Of a stretch of 64,000 nt of DNA, positions 9,649 through 17,538 are shown piece after piece. This DNA comes from Colwellia sp. MB3u-41 (lineage in GTDB: Bacteria; Pseudomonadota; Gammaproteobacteria; Enterobacterales; Alteromonadaceae): positions 117,865 through 181,864 of the forward strand of contig NZ_JACGUT010000010.1 in NCBI RefSeq assembly GCF_014076845.1. The letters run 5' to 3'. Position numbers and translations under genes: made by a program. Position 1 is the stretch's first letter. Every line of letters begins with the position of its first letter. The notes beneath the pieces were generated by a model. The model saw nothing but the letters and a program-made list of their open reading frames with translations, made no database searches and was not told the DNA's origin.

Positions 9649-10950
9649 GTGCGATTTAAAAGCATAGTTATTGTGTTGTTCATAACAGCGTGTAGTGCTA
9701 ATACCCAACCGCCACTCGAAGTAAAAGCAGAAACCTGTGATATTGAATATACACAATATCAAGCGACGGTTACAGGATATTGTCAAGAAGCTGAAGCTTC
9801 ATTACCCGCAGAAATCCCCATCATTGAAAAAGAAATAGCACTGCGTTCTGTTGCATCGATTCCTGACGTGTTTTGGTATAGCACTAAAATGAAATATTCA
9901 TTAGTCAAGCAAGAAGAAAAAGCTCCATTAGCTTTTGTCATTGCTGGTACCGGAGCAAGTTACAATAGTGCAAAGATGATTAGCCTACAAAAAACCTTAT
10001 ATCAACAAGGCTATCATGTCATATCTCTTTCTTCGCCGACATATTCTAATTTTATCATTAACTTAGATTCGAGTACTGATTTCCCAGGTGTGCTAGAACA
10101 AGATGCTAAAAACCTCTATCGCATAATGAAAAAGGTTTATCAGCAAGTTATCACTGAAGACAATGTTGTCGCCACCACCTTTTCATTAACAGGTTATAGC
10201 TTGGGTGGGGCTCATTCTGCCTATGTTGCTCAACTTGATGAAAGTGAACAGATTTTTAACTTTGAAAAAGTCGTTCTGATCAATCCTCCTGTTAGTTTAT
10301 ACAACTCAGTTAACATACTTGATAGCTATTTAGATTTAAAAGAAGGTGGTCCAGATGCGGCTTCAACGATGCTTGATGATATATTTTTAAGGTTTGCTGA
10401 CAGTTATGCAGAGCAAGAGTCATCTTCATTTTCTCAAAGTGCTATCTATGCTTTATTTAGAGATGCTAATTTGTCAGAAGAGGAACTAAAACTGTTAATA
10501 GGTGCATCGTTTCGGATGTCGTCAACAGATATGTTGTTTGCATTAGATGTTAGCTATAACGTTGGTGGTATTATATATAAAAATCATAAGATTAATAAAT
10601 TTGAAAGTATTACTCATTCTATGTATCGAGCAAGTGTTATTACCTTTAAAGAGTACTTTGAAAAAGTGCTGGTACCTTGGCAACAAGAAAGCGATGCGAG
10701 TTTAACGCGCGAGGCACTGATTGCTCGGCTGAGTTTAAAAAACATAGAAAACTATTTACGCCATTCAGACAAAATAAGTTTAGTGACTAATGCTGATGAT
10801 ATTATTTTAGCTAAAGGTGAAGTGGAATATTTACAAGATGTTTTTGGTTTGAGGGCAAAAATATTTCCTCGTGGCGGACACTGTGGAAACATCGACAGAG
10901 TCAGTTTCGTTGAGTACCTCAATAGTCAATTTCAAGGTGCTAAACAATGA
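9649..10950 (+). CDS. Lipoprotein alpha/beta-hydrolase translationally coupled to mlaA
   Basis: Predicted lipid-anchored serine hydrolase of the alpha/beta fold. The N-terminus holds a short hydrophobic stretch and a lipobox-like FITAC with Cys15. The nucleophile elbow is GYSLGGAH with Ser184. A later GGHCGNID may supply the catalytic His, and an Asp in NADDIILAKGE could complete the triad. The start is GTG at 9649, with GGGAAG very close before it. The last four bases overlap the start of mlaA (ATGA type), so the two are almost certainly translated from one message. This suggests a lipid- or envelope-related substrate, which is inference. I do not recognise a characterised orthologue; carboxylesterase or lipase activity is the most likely. 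Confidence 0.82.
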   Translation: MRFKSIVIVLFITACSANTQPPLEVKAETCDIEYTQYQATVTGYCQEAEASLPAEIPIIEKEIALRSVASIPDVFWYSTKMKYSLVKQEEKAPLAFVIAGTGASYNSAKMISLQKTLYQQGYHVISLSSPTYSNFIINLDSSTDFPGVLEQDAKNLYRIMKKVYQQVITEDNVVATTFSLTGYSLGGAHSAYVAQLDESEQIFNFEKVVLINPPVSLYNSVNILDSYLDLKEGGPDAASTMLDDIFLRFADSYAEQESSSFSQSAIYALFRDANLSEEELKLLIGASFRMSSTDMLFALDVSYNVGGIIYKNHKINKFESITHSMYRASVITFKEYFEKVLVPWQQESDASLTREALIARLSLKNIENYLRHSDKISLVTNADDIILAKGEVEYLQDVFGLRAKIFPRGGHCGNIDRVSFVEYLNSQFQGAKQ

Positions 10951-11702
10951 TGGCGTTTTTTAAATTATTAACACAAAGTCTCGCTATTTTATTGATTGCG
11001 CTACTTTCTGCATGTTCATCTATACCTGAATTAGAAGACAATGTTGAAAAACCACGGGTTAAATTGTCTTCGGTCTATGAAGAAAAAGCGGTTACTAATC
11101 AATATGATGATCCTTGGGAAGGATTTAATCGCCGGATGTATTACTTCAATGCTAAAGCCGACGAATATGTACTATTACCAATTGTTGCAGGTTATAAAGC
11201 GGTAACACCTGATCTTGTTGAGAAAGGTATTAGTAACTTTTTTAAAAACTTAGGCGAATTCCCTGTTTTTATTAACGCTATTTTACAAGGTAAGCCCAGC
11301 GTCGCTTCTGAAACTTTGGGTCGCTTTGCGGTAAATACCACCGTGGGGGTTTTGGGGTTATTTGATGTGGCGACATCAATAGGCTTGGTCGAGCAAAATG
11401 AAGACTTTGGTCAAACACTGGGAGTGTGGGGAGTTAATCCCGGACCTTATTTAGTTCTACCATTATTAGGACCATCTTCATTACGTGATGCTGCGGGGAC
11501 TTCGATAGATATGTTTGCTTTGCAAGTTGTCATCGATGAACTCGGTATGACAGCAGAAGAAGAAATGTTTCTTTCATTATTGGGAAGTATTAATACTCGT
11601 GCTAATTTGCCGTTTAGGTATTACGCCTCGGGTTCGGCTTTCGAGTACGAACGCTTCAAAGTGCTGTATATGAAATATCGAGAAATTCAAATAGCGCGCT
11701 AA
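10947..11702 (+). CDS. mlaA: MlaA (VacJ) outer-membrane lipoprotein of the Mla phospholipid transport system
   Basis: MlaA sits in the outer membrane, usually with a porin trimer, and removes misplaced phospholipids from the outer leaflet for return to the inner membrane by MlaC and MlaFEDB. The sequence has a lipoprotein signal peptide ending LLSACSS, then the family hallmark YDDPWEGFNRRMYYFN. Amphipathic segments follow (GISNFFKNLGEFP, ILQGKPSVASETLGRF, GVWGVNPGPYLVLPLLGPSS). The length of 251 aa is normal. It overlaps the upstream hydrolase gene by four bases, an arrangement not found for E. coli mlaA, which stands apart from the mlaFEDCB operon. No other mla genes are in this window. Confidence 0.96.
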   Translation: MMAFFKLLTQSLAILLIALLSACSSIPELEDNVEKPRVKLSSVYEEKAVTNQYDDPWEGFNRRMYYFNAKADEYVLLPIVAGYKAVTPDLVEKGISNFFKNLGEFPVFINAILQGKPSVASETLGRFAVNTTVGVLGLFDVATSIGLVEQNEDFGQTLGVWGVNPGPYLVLPLLGPSSLRDAAGTSIDMFALQVVIDELGMTAEEEMFLSLLGSINTRANLPFRYYASGSAFEYERFKVLYMKYREIQIAR

Positions 11703-12019
11703 CCAAGATGAGTGCGCAATGAGCAGTCTTTAAATATCCCCTTAAATCGACTTTAACCGTAAAGGTTAAAATAGATAAATATAGTGAATATTTTGTATAA
11801 TATTATGACGGAAATTAATATTATACAAAGCACATCATCTTTGATGACGTGGCGCATATAAAAATACAACAACCGGCACTTTTAGAGGCTACCACCACAA
11901 CTTGATTAGGTGGTGAAGTTACTGATAGTCCCATTGCTTAGGCGACTCTGTAAATAGGGTAGTGCAGTCGAACATCTATAAGGTATACTGCGCCGATATA
12001 TAATAATTAGGATATAAAT
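11703..12019. other. Structured intergenic region between mlaA and plsC
   Basis: No coding frame is credible in these 317 bases, but it holds four inverted repeats in 180 bases. They are a 14-base perfect one at 11792-11829, TCATC-TTT-GATGA at 11835-11847, ACCACC/GGTGGT at 11891-11914, and CGACT/AGTCG at 11943-11970. A TATACT element near 11983 followed by GCGCC could be the -10 box of a plsC promoter. The stems could be the end of the mlaA message, a small RNA, or a leader; none of this can be decided by eye. Confidence 0.45.
11792..11829. repeat. Perfect 14-base inverted repeat
   Basis: The arms are TTTGTATAATATTA (11792-11805) and TAATATTATACAAA (11816-11829) around a 10-base loop, TGACGGAAAT. 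There is no T-run after it, so it is not a standard intrinsic terminator in either direction. It contains TATAAT on the plus strand and could equally be an operator over a promoter. Confidence 0.75.
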
Positions 12020-12766
12020 TTGTTAGCTGTAATTCGTTTTATTTTAATGACACTTGCTTTAGTTTTTATTTCCACTGTGGCATGTTTTTATAGCATATTA
12101 CGGCCATTTCATCGAAATAATGTTTTTCATACTGCGCGTTATATGAGTAAAGTTTCGACACTTCTGGGCTTAAGTATTGAAGTAAGAACACCTGAAAGTA
12201 TTAAAAATGTGGGGCCGGCCGTTTATATTTGTAACCATCAAAACAGCTACGATATTTTTACTGTTGGTGCTGCTGTTCAGCCTTCTACGGTGAGCGTTGG
12301 TAAGAAAAGTTTAAAGTGGATCCCTTTTTTCGGACAAATGTACTGGTTAACAGGTAACATTTTAATTGACCGTTCAAATTCAAGTAAAGCGATGAACACT
12401 ATTGCGTTAACCGCGAAAAAAATTACTGAAAAAGAACTCTCTGTTTGGTTATTTCCTGAAGGAACGAGAAGTAATGGTAAAGGGTTACTTCCTTTTAAAA
12501 CCGGCGCGTTTCGAACAGCACAACAAGCCAATGTACCTATTATCCCGGTCTGTGTAAGTAACAGCCACGGAAAAATAAAGTTAGGGCGTTGGAACAATGG
12601 TAAATTGATTATTGAACTATTAGATCCTATATATTTTAATAATGATGCTAAAGAAAGTATTAGAGAAGTTGCTAATAGCGCACATAAAAAAATGCTTGTG
12701 AAGATTGCAGAGCTCAGTAAAGAGTCTGGAAACGAGCTCATCGTAAACAAGAACGTTAAAAATTGA
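12020..12766 (+). CDS. plsC: 1-acyl-sn-glycerol-3-phosphate acyltransferase
   Basis: PlsC transfers an acyl chain to the 2-position of lysophosphatidic acid at the inner membrane, giving phosphatidic acid for phospholipid synthesis. The N-terminus has a membrane segment (FILMTLALVFISTVACFYSIL). The acyltransferase motif I is NHQNSYD with His73 and Asp78, and motif III is FPEGTRS. Proline-rich motif IV (VPIIPVC) is also present. The start is TTG at 12020 with TAGGAT just before it. The gene is followed after seven bases by rraB, so they probably share a message. Confidence 0.94.
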   Translation: MLAVIRFILMTLALVFISTVACFYSILRPFHRNNVFHTARYMSKVSTLLGLSIEVRTPESIKNVGPAVYICNHQNSYDIFTVGAAVQPSTVSVGKKSLKWIPFFGQMYWLTGNILIDRSNSSKAMNTIALTAKKITEKELSVWLFPEGTRSNGKGLLPFKTGAFRTAQQANVPIIPVCVSNSHGKIKLGRWNNGKLIIELLDPIYFNNDAKESIREVANSAHKKMLVKIAELSKESGNELIVNKNVKN

Positions 12767-12773
12767 GAAAATA

Positions 12774-13124
12774 ATGATAGATGAAGAATTACAGCAATGG
12801 CAAGAGCATACCAATAATTTGGTTAATACACTGATAGAAGACGGTACCAACGAAGAGGTGCATCATACTATTGAACATCATTTTTCTAGTTCAGATTTTG
12901 ATGTACTAGAGAAAGCGGCTATCGCTGCTTTCAAAATGGGTTTAGAAATAGAAGACCCTGAAGAAGCTGAGTTAGAAAATGGCGATAAAGTTTTCGCTTT
13001 TGATATTATTACTGAACAGCCACTTGACGAAGAAATTATTTTTGAAGAAACAACAAAGATGTTCGAGTTAGCAAAGCAATGTAAAGTTGACTATGATGGT
13101 TGGGGCACGTATTTCGAAGAATAG
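12774..13124 (+). CDS. rraB: Regulator of ribonuclease E activity B
   Basis: RraB binds RNase E and changes the set of RNAs it degrades. The protein is small (116 aa) and very acidic, opens MIDEELQQWQ and ends KVDYDGWGTYFEE; the C-terminal YDGWGTY segment and the acid-rich middle are typical of the RraB family. It lies seven bases after plsC on the same strand. A 52-codon membrane-protein gene follows 39 bases downstream, so all three may be cotranscribed down to the terminator at 13387-13418. Confidence 0.92.
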   Translation: MIDEELQQWQEHTNNLVNTLIEDGTNEEVHHTIEHHFSSSDFDVLEKAAIAAFKMGLEIEDPEEAELENGDKVFAFDIITEQPLDEEIIFEETTKMFELAKQCKVDYDGWGTYFEE

Positions 13125-13163
13125 TGAATAGGCTCCACGAAAATATTTTGAAAGGACTTGAAA

Positions 13164-13322
13164 ATGGGATGGATAGAAACGCTACTTAACCCTGCGACAT
13201 TATCATTATTAATACCAATTATTGCTATTGTTGGTGCTTTTTCTATTGCGGCATTAAAAGCGCATCATCGCCATCAAGAGCGAATAGAGAAAATTAAGCA
13301 CGGTTTAGACCCTGATCAATAA
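13164..13322 (+). CDS. Small single-span membrane protein (52 aa) of unknown function
   Basis: A short frame beginning ATGGGATGGATAGAA encodes 52 residues. A hydrophobic span (LSLLIPIIAIVGAFSIAALK) is followed by a basic, His-rich tail (AHHRHQERIEKIKHG) and the end LDPDQ. AAAGGA lies eight bases before the start, and the frame sits between rraB and a strong terminator. The layout of a short N-terminus, one TM and an amphipathic charged tail is like small PspB-type membrane proteins, but I cannot assign a family. It is probably the last gene of the plsC-rraB unit. Confidence 0.7.
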   Translation: MGWIETLLNPATLSLLIPIIAIVGAFSIAALKAHHRHQERIEKIKHGLDPDQ

Positions 13323-13386
13323 ATCAAATAACGAGCAGTGGTTTACTTTTAAGTTAATTATTGATGTTAAGTGAGTTATAGTGATA

Positions 13387-13418
13387 AAAAAAGCAAAGTG
13401 CATGCACTTTGCTTTTTT
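13387..13418. terminator. Bidirectional terminator between the rraB unit and the TonB receptor operon
   Basis: A fully palindromic 32-base sequence: an A-run, GCAAAGTGCA, TGCACTTTGC, and a T-run. It serves both convergent transcription units. Confidence 0.9.
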
Positions 13419-13440
13419 GATTATACTCACTTACCAAGCA

Positions 13441-16248
13441 CTAGAAGCGGTATTCAGCACCCGCGTAGAAGTAAGCACCATTAAAACCAAAAGGTGCTGA
13501 GCGACGTGAATAAGTAAACACCCCAGGGCTACTCACAATAACATTGCCACTTGCGTCAACAATGGTACCTGAACGAGAATTACCTATTTCATTTTTATCT
13601 GGGTAAACATCAAAAATGTTATTGCCACCAAAGTTAAATGAAAGCTCATCGTTAAACTGATAATTTACACGTAAATCAGTTAATACTTCAGCACCGTAGG
13701 TTTGTCTTTCGCCGTCAAGCACTGTGTATTCACCGTAACGATTAAAGGCTAAATTAATAGTGAAATCGCCAACTTTATATAAGCCACTTAAACTAATGCG
13801 GTCTTGAGGTTGCCATTCTTCAATAATAGAAATCGCTTGCTCAGAAAAAACATCATCAGGTGAAATCCCACCTAACGCACTACCTTCTGGTGTATAGGTA
13901 TCGGTAACGTCTGTTTCAGAGAAATTTGCAGCTAACGTTAAGTCTAAAGTGCCCGACATAAGCTCTGTCTTCCAAGTGGTGATAATATCCACACCTTTGG
14001 TTTCAGTGTCTGCCCCATTTAAAAAGAATTGCCCCGCACCCGCTCCAGAAGAGGTTAATGCGGCATCAAGTGCTGGTGATAAACCTTGACCTAATGAATT
14101 ACTCAACACAATACGGTCTTCAATATCGATAGAGTAGAAATCAATCGTTAAATTAATATTATCGGTAACTTTTACAACAGAACCGATACTAAAATTAGTG
14201 GACACTTCTTCTTTGAGCTCTGGAATGCCAATGGCTTGCGCTAAAATACTGTCATTGCGGAAAGTACCTATTTGCACAGCAATTTGGTCACCACCATTTG
14301 GATTAGTTTGGAATTGGGTACTGATATTATCTGTATAAAGCTGTTGCATTGACGGAGCTCTAAAACCTGTACTCATAGCGGCACGTAATGAGACATCTTC
14401 AGTAATTGACCAATTAGCCGCAAGTTTAAAATTAGTGCTATCTCCAAAACCGTCGTAGTCATCATAACGTACTGCGGTACTGATAATCAGTTCATCGGTA
14501 ACTTCTGCTTCGGTATCGATATAAAATGAAATCACATCACGAGATTCATCAACAGATTGCAACGGCGCCGTACCGCCAAACCCTTGAGTACCTGCACTTC
14601 GGTCGGTAGCATATAAGCTGTTACCTTGTGCGTCGGTATCATAATCACGATAAGAGTATTCATCACCGGCGCTAACTCTAAATTCATCAGTGCGCAGTTC
14701 AGCGCCCATTGCTAAAGAAAACCAATCAAAAGCTTTGGTATAATCAATGTTAAGCGTTTGTAATGTCAGTTCTAATCCGTAAGCAAAGGCTTCACGGGGA
14801 ATGGAACGACGTATATCATCAGCGGATAATTCCGAAGTGTAGATTAATGAGTTCGCATAGGATGAGTTAATCGTATCTTGGGTGGTGTAATCAATATTAT
14901 TTTCACCATAGGTATATGATAAATCTAATGATGAATCATTATTAAATTCGGTTTTATAGCCAAAGTTATATGAAATATCTTTTATTTGAGTATTGATTTT
15001 AGGTAAGAAGCCAGCAGGAATGGTTGCATCACCATCTTGAAGTTGAGCGTTACCTCCACCGTTTGCATTATGACGAAAGAAAGCGGCTGATTCATTATCA
15101 CGGCTTGAATAAGTGATAAAACCATATAACTCCCCATCGGCTAAATCGTAACCTGTATTGATGGTTAGCCCTATTTGATCAGAGTCTGCATCACCTATAC
15201 GAAAGGTTTCACGTGTTGCGGTAGCTTCTCGCGGATCACCTAATAAATAATCTCCGTTATCAAGTTGCGTACAACCTGAAAACTGACATGAACCATGTAA
15301 ACCTGCTCGATCTGAATAGCCTCTATCACGTATGTTTAACGTGGTATTAAGAAAGCCACTATCACCCAATAAAAAACCCTTTGAAATATCAATATTAGTC
15401 GTTTCACCATCGCCGGCTGAATTCTCGCCATAAGAAACGGCAACACTTCCGCCTTCGCTTTGATCTTTGAGAATAATATTTATGACACCAGCAATTGCGT
15501 CTGAACCATATTGTGCAGCAGCACCATCACGTAATACTTCAATACGCTTTATAGAGGCAGCAGGGATGGCATTCATATCGGTGCCAGCAGTACCACGACC
15601 AACAGAAGTATTAATATGAATTAAACTGGCTTGATGGCGACGTTTACCATTGATCAATACTAACGTTTGATCGGGGCCTAAACCGCGTAATGTTGCTGGG
15701 CGCAATGCATCAGTTCCATCACTAATTGACGAGCTAGAAAAGTTAAACGATGGGGCAATAGCTTGTAACATTCGACCCACTTCAGTTTGCCCTGTATTAA
15801 GCAACGCTTCAGCAGATAAGATATCTACAGGAACAGGTAAATCTTCAGCAGAACGACCTGCAACACGGCTACCAATAACTGAAATTTTTTCTACTTCTTG
15901 TTCATTGACCTGAGCAGGCTCTTGGGCCAGTGCAGTTTGACTGGCTGCGCTTAGTAAAAGTGGTACTAAAGCGGCTTTGAGCATTGTCTTTTTATCCATT
16001 GTTATATCACTCCTGAGATGTTTATGTTGTTTTATGCTCAGTTGACCAGTGTTATCTATAACAGCGATTAAGTCGGTATTTTGTAAAAGTTTTTGTAAGC
16101 CGTCTTTTACCGAATATTCGCCCTGTAATTCATTTGCATCATGATCTTTTGTTAAATCATAGGAAAATAAAATTGTTTTATTTGCCTGCAACGCAAACGA
16201 AATAAGCGCTTTATCAGCACGTTGTTTCTTCACTGTAAAGTTGATCAA
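13441..16248 (-). CDS. TonB-dependent outer-membrane receptor with N-terminal STN signalling domain
   Basis: Outer-membrane transporter energised by TonB, and by its context also a signal transducer to FecR. An STN domain covers about residues 1-75 of this frame (INFTVKKQRADKAL to TGQLSIKQ). A second hydrophobic leader follows (MDKKTMLKAALVPLLLSAAS, ending ALAQ), then a TonB-box-like EVEKISVIGSR, a plug domain (RRHQASL; YGSDAIAGVINIILK) and a 22-strand-type barrel ending AGAEYRF. The only ordinary upstream start in frame is TTG at 16248, which cuts off the signal peptide; coding continues upstream to about 16386. An ATG at 15999 with a good Shine-Dalgarno could start an 852-aa receptor without STN. 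It lies last in a sigma-FecR-receptor operon. The substrate is unknown: iron chelates, B12 or oligosaccharides are all possible. Confidence 0.9.
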   Translation of the reverse strand: MINFTVKKQRADKALISFALQANKTILFSYDLTKDHDANELQGEYSVKDGLQKLLQNTDLIAVIDNTGQLSIKQHKHLRSDITMDKKTMLKAALVPLLLSAASQTALAQEPAQVNEQEVEKISVIGSRVAGRSAEDLPVPVDILSAEALLNTGQTEVGRMLQAIAPSFNFSSSSISDGTDALRPATLRGLGPDQTLVLINGKRRHQASLIHINTSVGRGTAGTDMNAIPAASIKRIEVLRDGAAAQYGSDAIAGVINIILKDQSEGGSVAVSYGENSAGDGETTNIDISKGFLLGDSGFLNTTLNIRDRGYSDRAGLHGSCQFSGCTQLDNGDYLLGDPREATATRETFRIGDADSDQIGLTINTGYDLADGELYGFITYSSRDNESAAFFRHNANGGGNAQLQDGDATIPAGFLPKINTQIKDISYNFGYKTEFNNDSSLDLSYTYGENNIDYTTQDTINSSYANSLIYTSELSADDIRRSIPREAFAYGLELTLQTLNIDYTKAFDWFSLAMGAELRTDEFRVSAGDEYSYRDYDTDAQGNSLYATDRSAGTQGFGGTAPLQSVDESRDVISFYIDTEAEVTDELIISTAVRYDDYDGFGDSTNFKLAANWSITEDVSLRAAMSTGFRAPSMQQLYTDNISTQFQTNPNGGDQIAVQIGTFRNDSILAQAIGIPELKEEVSTNFSIGSVVKVTDNINLTIDFYSIDIEDRIVLSNSLGQGLSPALDAALTSSGAGAGQFFLNGADTETKGVDIITTWKTELMSGTLDLTLAANFSETDVTDTYTPEGSALGGISPDDVFSEQAISIIEEWQPQDRISLSGLYKVGDFTINLAFNRYGEYTVLDGERQTYGAEVLTDLRVNYQFNDELSFNFGGNNIFDVYPDKNEIGNSRSGTIVDASGNVIVSSPGVFTYSRRSAPFGFNGAYFYAGAEYRF
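16000..16014 (-). promoter_or_regulatory. Internal ribosome binding site inside the TonB receptor frame
   Basis: AGGAG at 16010-16014 (minus strand) stands ten bases before an ATG at 15997-15999, exactly where the second signal-peptide-like segment begins. It could allow a separate receptor lacking the STN domain to be made from the same message. Confidence 0.6.
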
Positions 16249-16386
16249 GCTTTCGGCAAATGCTCCAGACGTGAATAAAATACAAGCGCATAAAAACAGG
16301 GTTACGCTTGTTGACGGCTGAAATACAGAAAGTTGAAAACGACAAAATAACTTTTGCCAACCTTGCAGATGTAATAAACAGTTCAG
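16249..16386 (-). other. In-frame upstream extension of the TonB receptor: signal peptide with a likely CTG start
   Basis: The receptor frame stays open upstream of 16248 for about 60 codons and encodes a signal peptide: a basic/polar start (QKLFCRFQLS), a hydrophobic core (TLFLCACILFTS) and a GAFA|ES cleavage site, directly followed by the STN domain. There is no ATG, GTG or TTG in this stretch. The best start is CTG at 16384-16386, nine bases after GAGGA. Without it the STN domain would lack any export signal. Confidence 0.65.
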
Positions 16387-16452
16387 AAGGAAATTTCCTC
16401 TATAATATTTTATAAAAAATATATTGAGTTAGAAAATAGGGAATACGCGTAA

Positions 16453-17514
16453 TTATTTTGAAGCATGTAAACTCAAGCGAATCGAGGTGTTATTTATTTT
16501 TTCAAATTGAATATTAAAATTGCTACTCAAAGATTTAAGTAATCCGTCAATATCGTTCGCTTTAAAGTAACCCGCCACTTTTATTTTAGTCAAGGCATCA
16601 TCATCAATTTCAAACGTTGTTGTGGTGTAGCGGCTTACCTCTGCTAATGCTTCATCAAGTGGTTCACCGGTAAAGACCAACATACCTTGCTGCCATGCGA
16701 GTTCACGTTGAATCTTTTCAAATGATATTTTTTGATTTAACGTTTGAGTGTTATTTTCAATAGTCGCAATTTCACCTGATGTTATTAATACACCCGGTAA
16801 CGCTTCTTTAGGTAAAATCGTAAGCATGTTTGCTATTTTATTTAATGGTTCGCTTGATTTTGTTATCAGTACACGACCTTCAGTGACAACGAGTTCCATA
16901 TTTTCATTCGATTTTTTTTGTACATTAAAAATAGTGCCTAAAGCCGTAAATGATTTTTCACCTACCGTGACGGTAAAGGGTCTACTTTTATCTTTGGCCA
17001 CATCAAAACTAGCTTCGCCTTTGATAAGCGTTAATAAGCGGTTGTTTTTTGAAAAGCTGACGTTGACTAAACTGTTGGTATTAAGCTTTATTCTTGAACC
17101 ATCAGACAGTGAAAACCGCGTTTGTTGGCCAATGAGTGTTTGTAACGTTCTTACTTCGACAAATTGTTTGTCGTTAGTTGCATCAGAAAAAGGAGAGATA
17201 TTCATAAATAAACTCCCAGCAAATAACAAAATAAAGGCTGTGCTCGCTGCGATAGCATATCTAGCGATAAAACTGTTTTTTTCTGGCATTGTTTTTTCTA
17301 GAGGAAATAGAGCACTTAACTCATTGAGCACACTTAAATCATCCCAAAATGCCGCGAGAGAAAATAAAGAGTTACGGTAAAAATCACTTTGCTTGGCCCA
17401 TTGTTGTAAGGCAAGTTTTTCTTCTAGAGAAAGACCTCGATCGATTTTACTTATCCAAAGGCATGCTTGCGCTTTGATATCGTCTTTACTCGTAAATGGT
17501 TTAATGGTTGTCAT
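16453..17514 (-). CDS. FecR-family anti-sigma factor / signal transducer
   Basis: Inner-membrane regulator that holds the ECF sigma factor and relays the signal from the STN domain of the receptor. It has an N-terminal cytoplasmic DUF4880-like part (ACLWISKIDRGLSLEEKLAL), one transmembrane segment at about 87-105 (YAIAASTAFILLFAGSLFM) and the periplasmic FecR domain (LIGQQTRFSLSDGSRIKLNT; FTVTVGEKSFTALGTIFNV). A C-terminal DUF4974-type domain resembles STN (FTGEPLDEALAEVSRYT). The length of 353 aa is normal. The gene starts 25 bases after the sigma factor gene and is followed by the receptor, the classical fecI-fecR-fecA order. Confidence 0.93.
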   Translation of the reverse strand: MTTIKPFTSKDDIKAQACLWISKIDRGLSLEEKLALQQWAKQSDFYRNSLFSLAAFWDDLSVLNELSALFPLEKTMPEKNSFIARYAIAASTAFILLFAGSLFMNISPFSDATNDKQFVEVRTLQTLIGQQTRFSLSDGSRIKLNTNSLVNVSFSKNNRLLTLIKGEASFDVAKDKSRPFTVTVGEKSFTALGTIFNVQKKSNENMELVVTEGRVLITKSSEPLNKIANMLTILPKEALPGVLITSGEIATIENNTQTLNQKISFEKIQRELAWQQGMLVFTGEPLDEALAEVSRYTTTTFEIDDDALTKIKVAGYFKANDIDGLLKSLSSNFNIQFEKINNTSIRLSLHASK

Positions 17515-17538
17515 ACAATATTCTTTCTTTTTAATACT

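Noticed and set aside
12277..12750. 157-codon minus-strand frame
   Set aside because: It is the antisense shadow of plsC, which has all acyltransferase motifs.
16748..17380. 210-codon plus-strand frame
   Set aside because: Antisense of fecR; no start signal and no protein features of its own.
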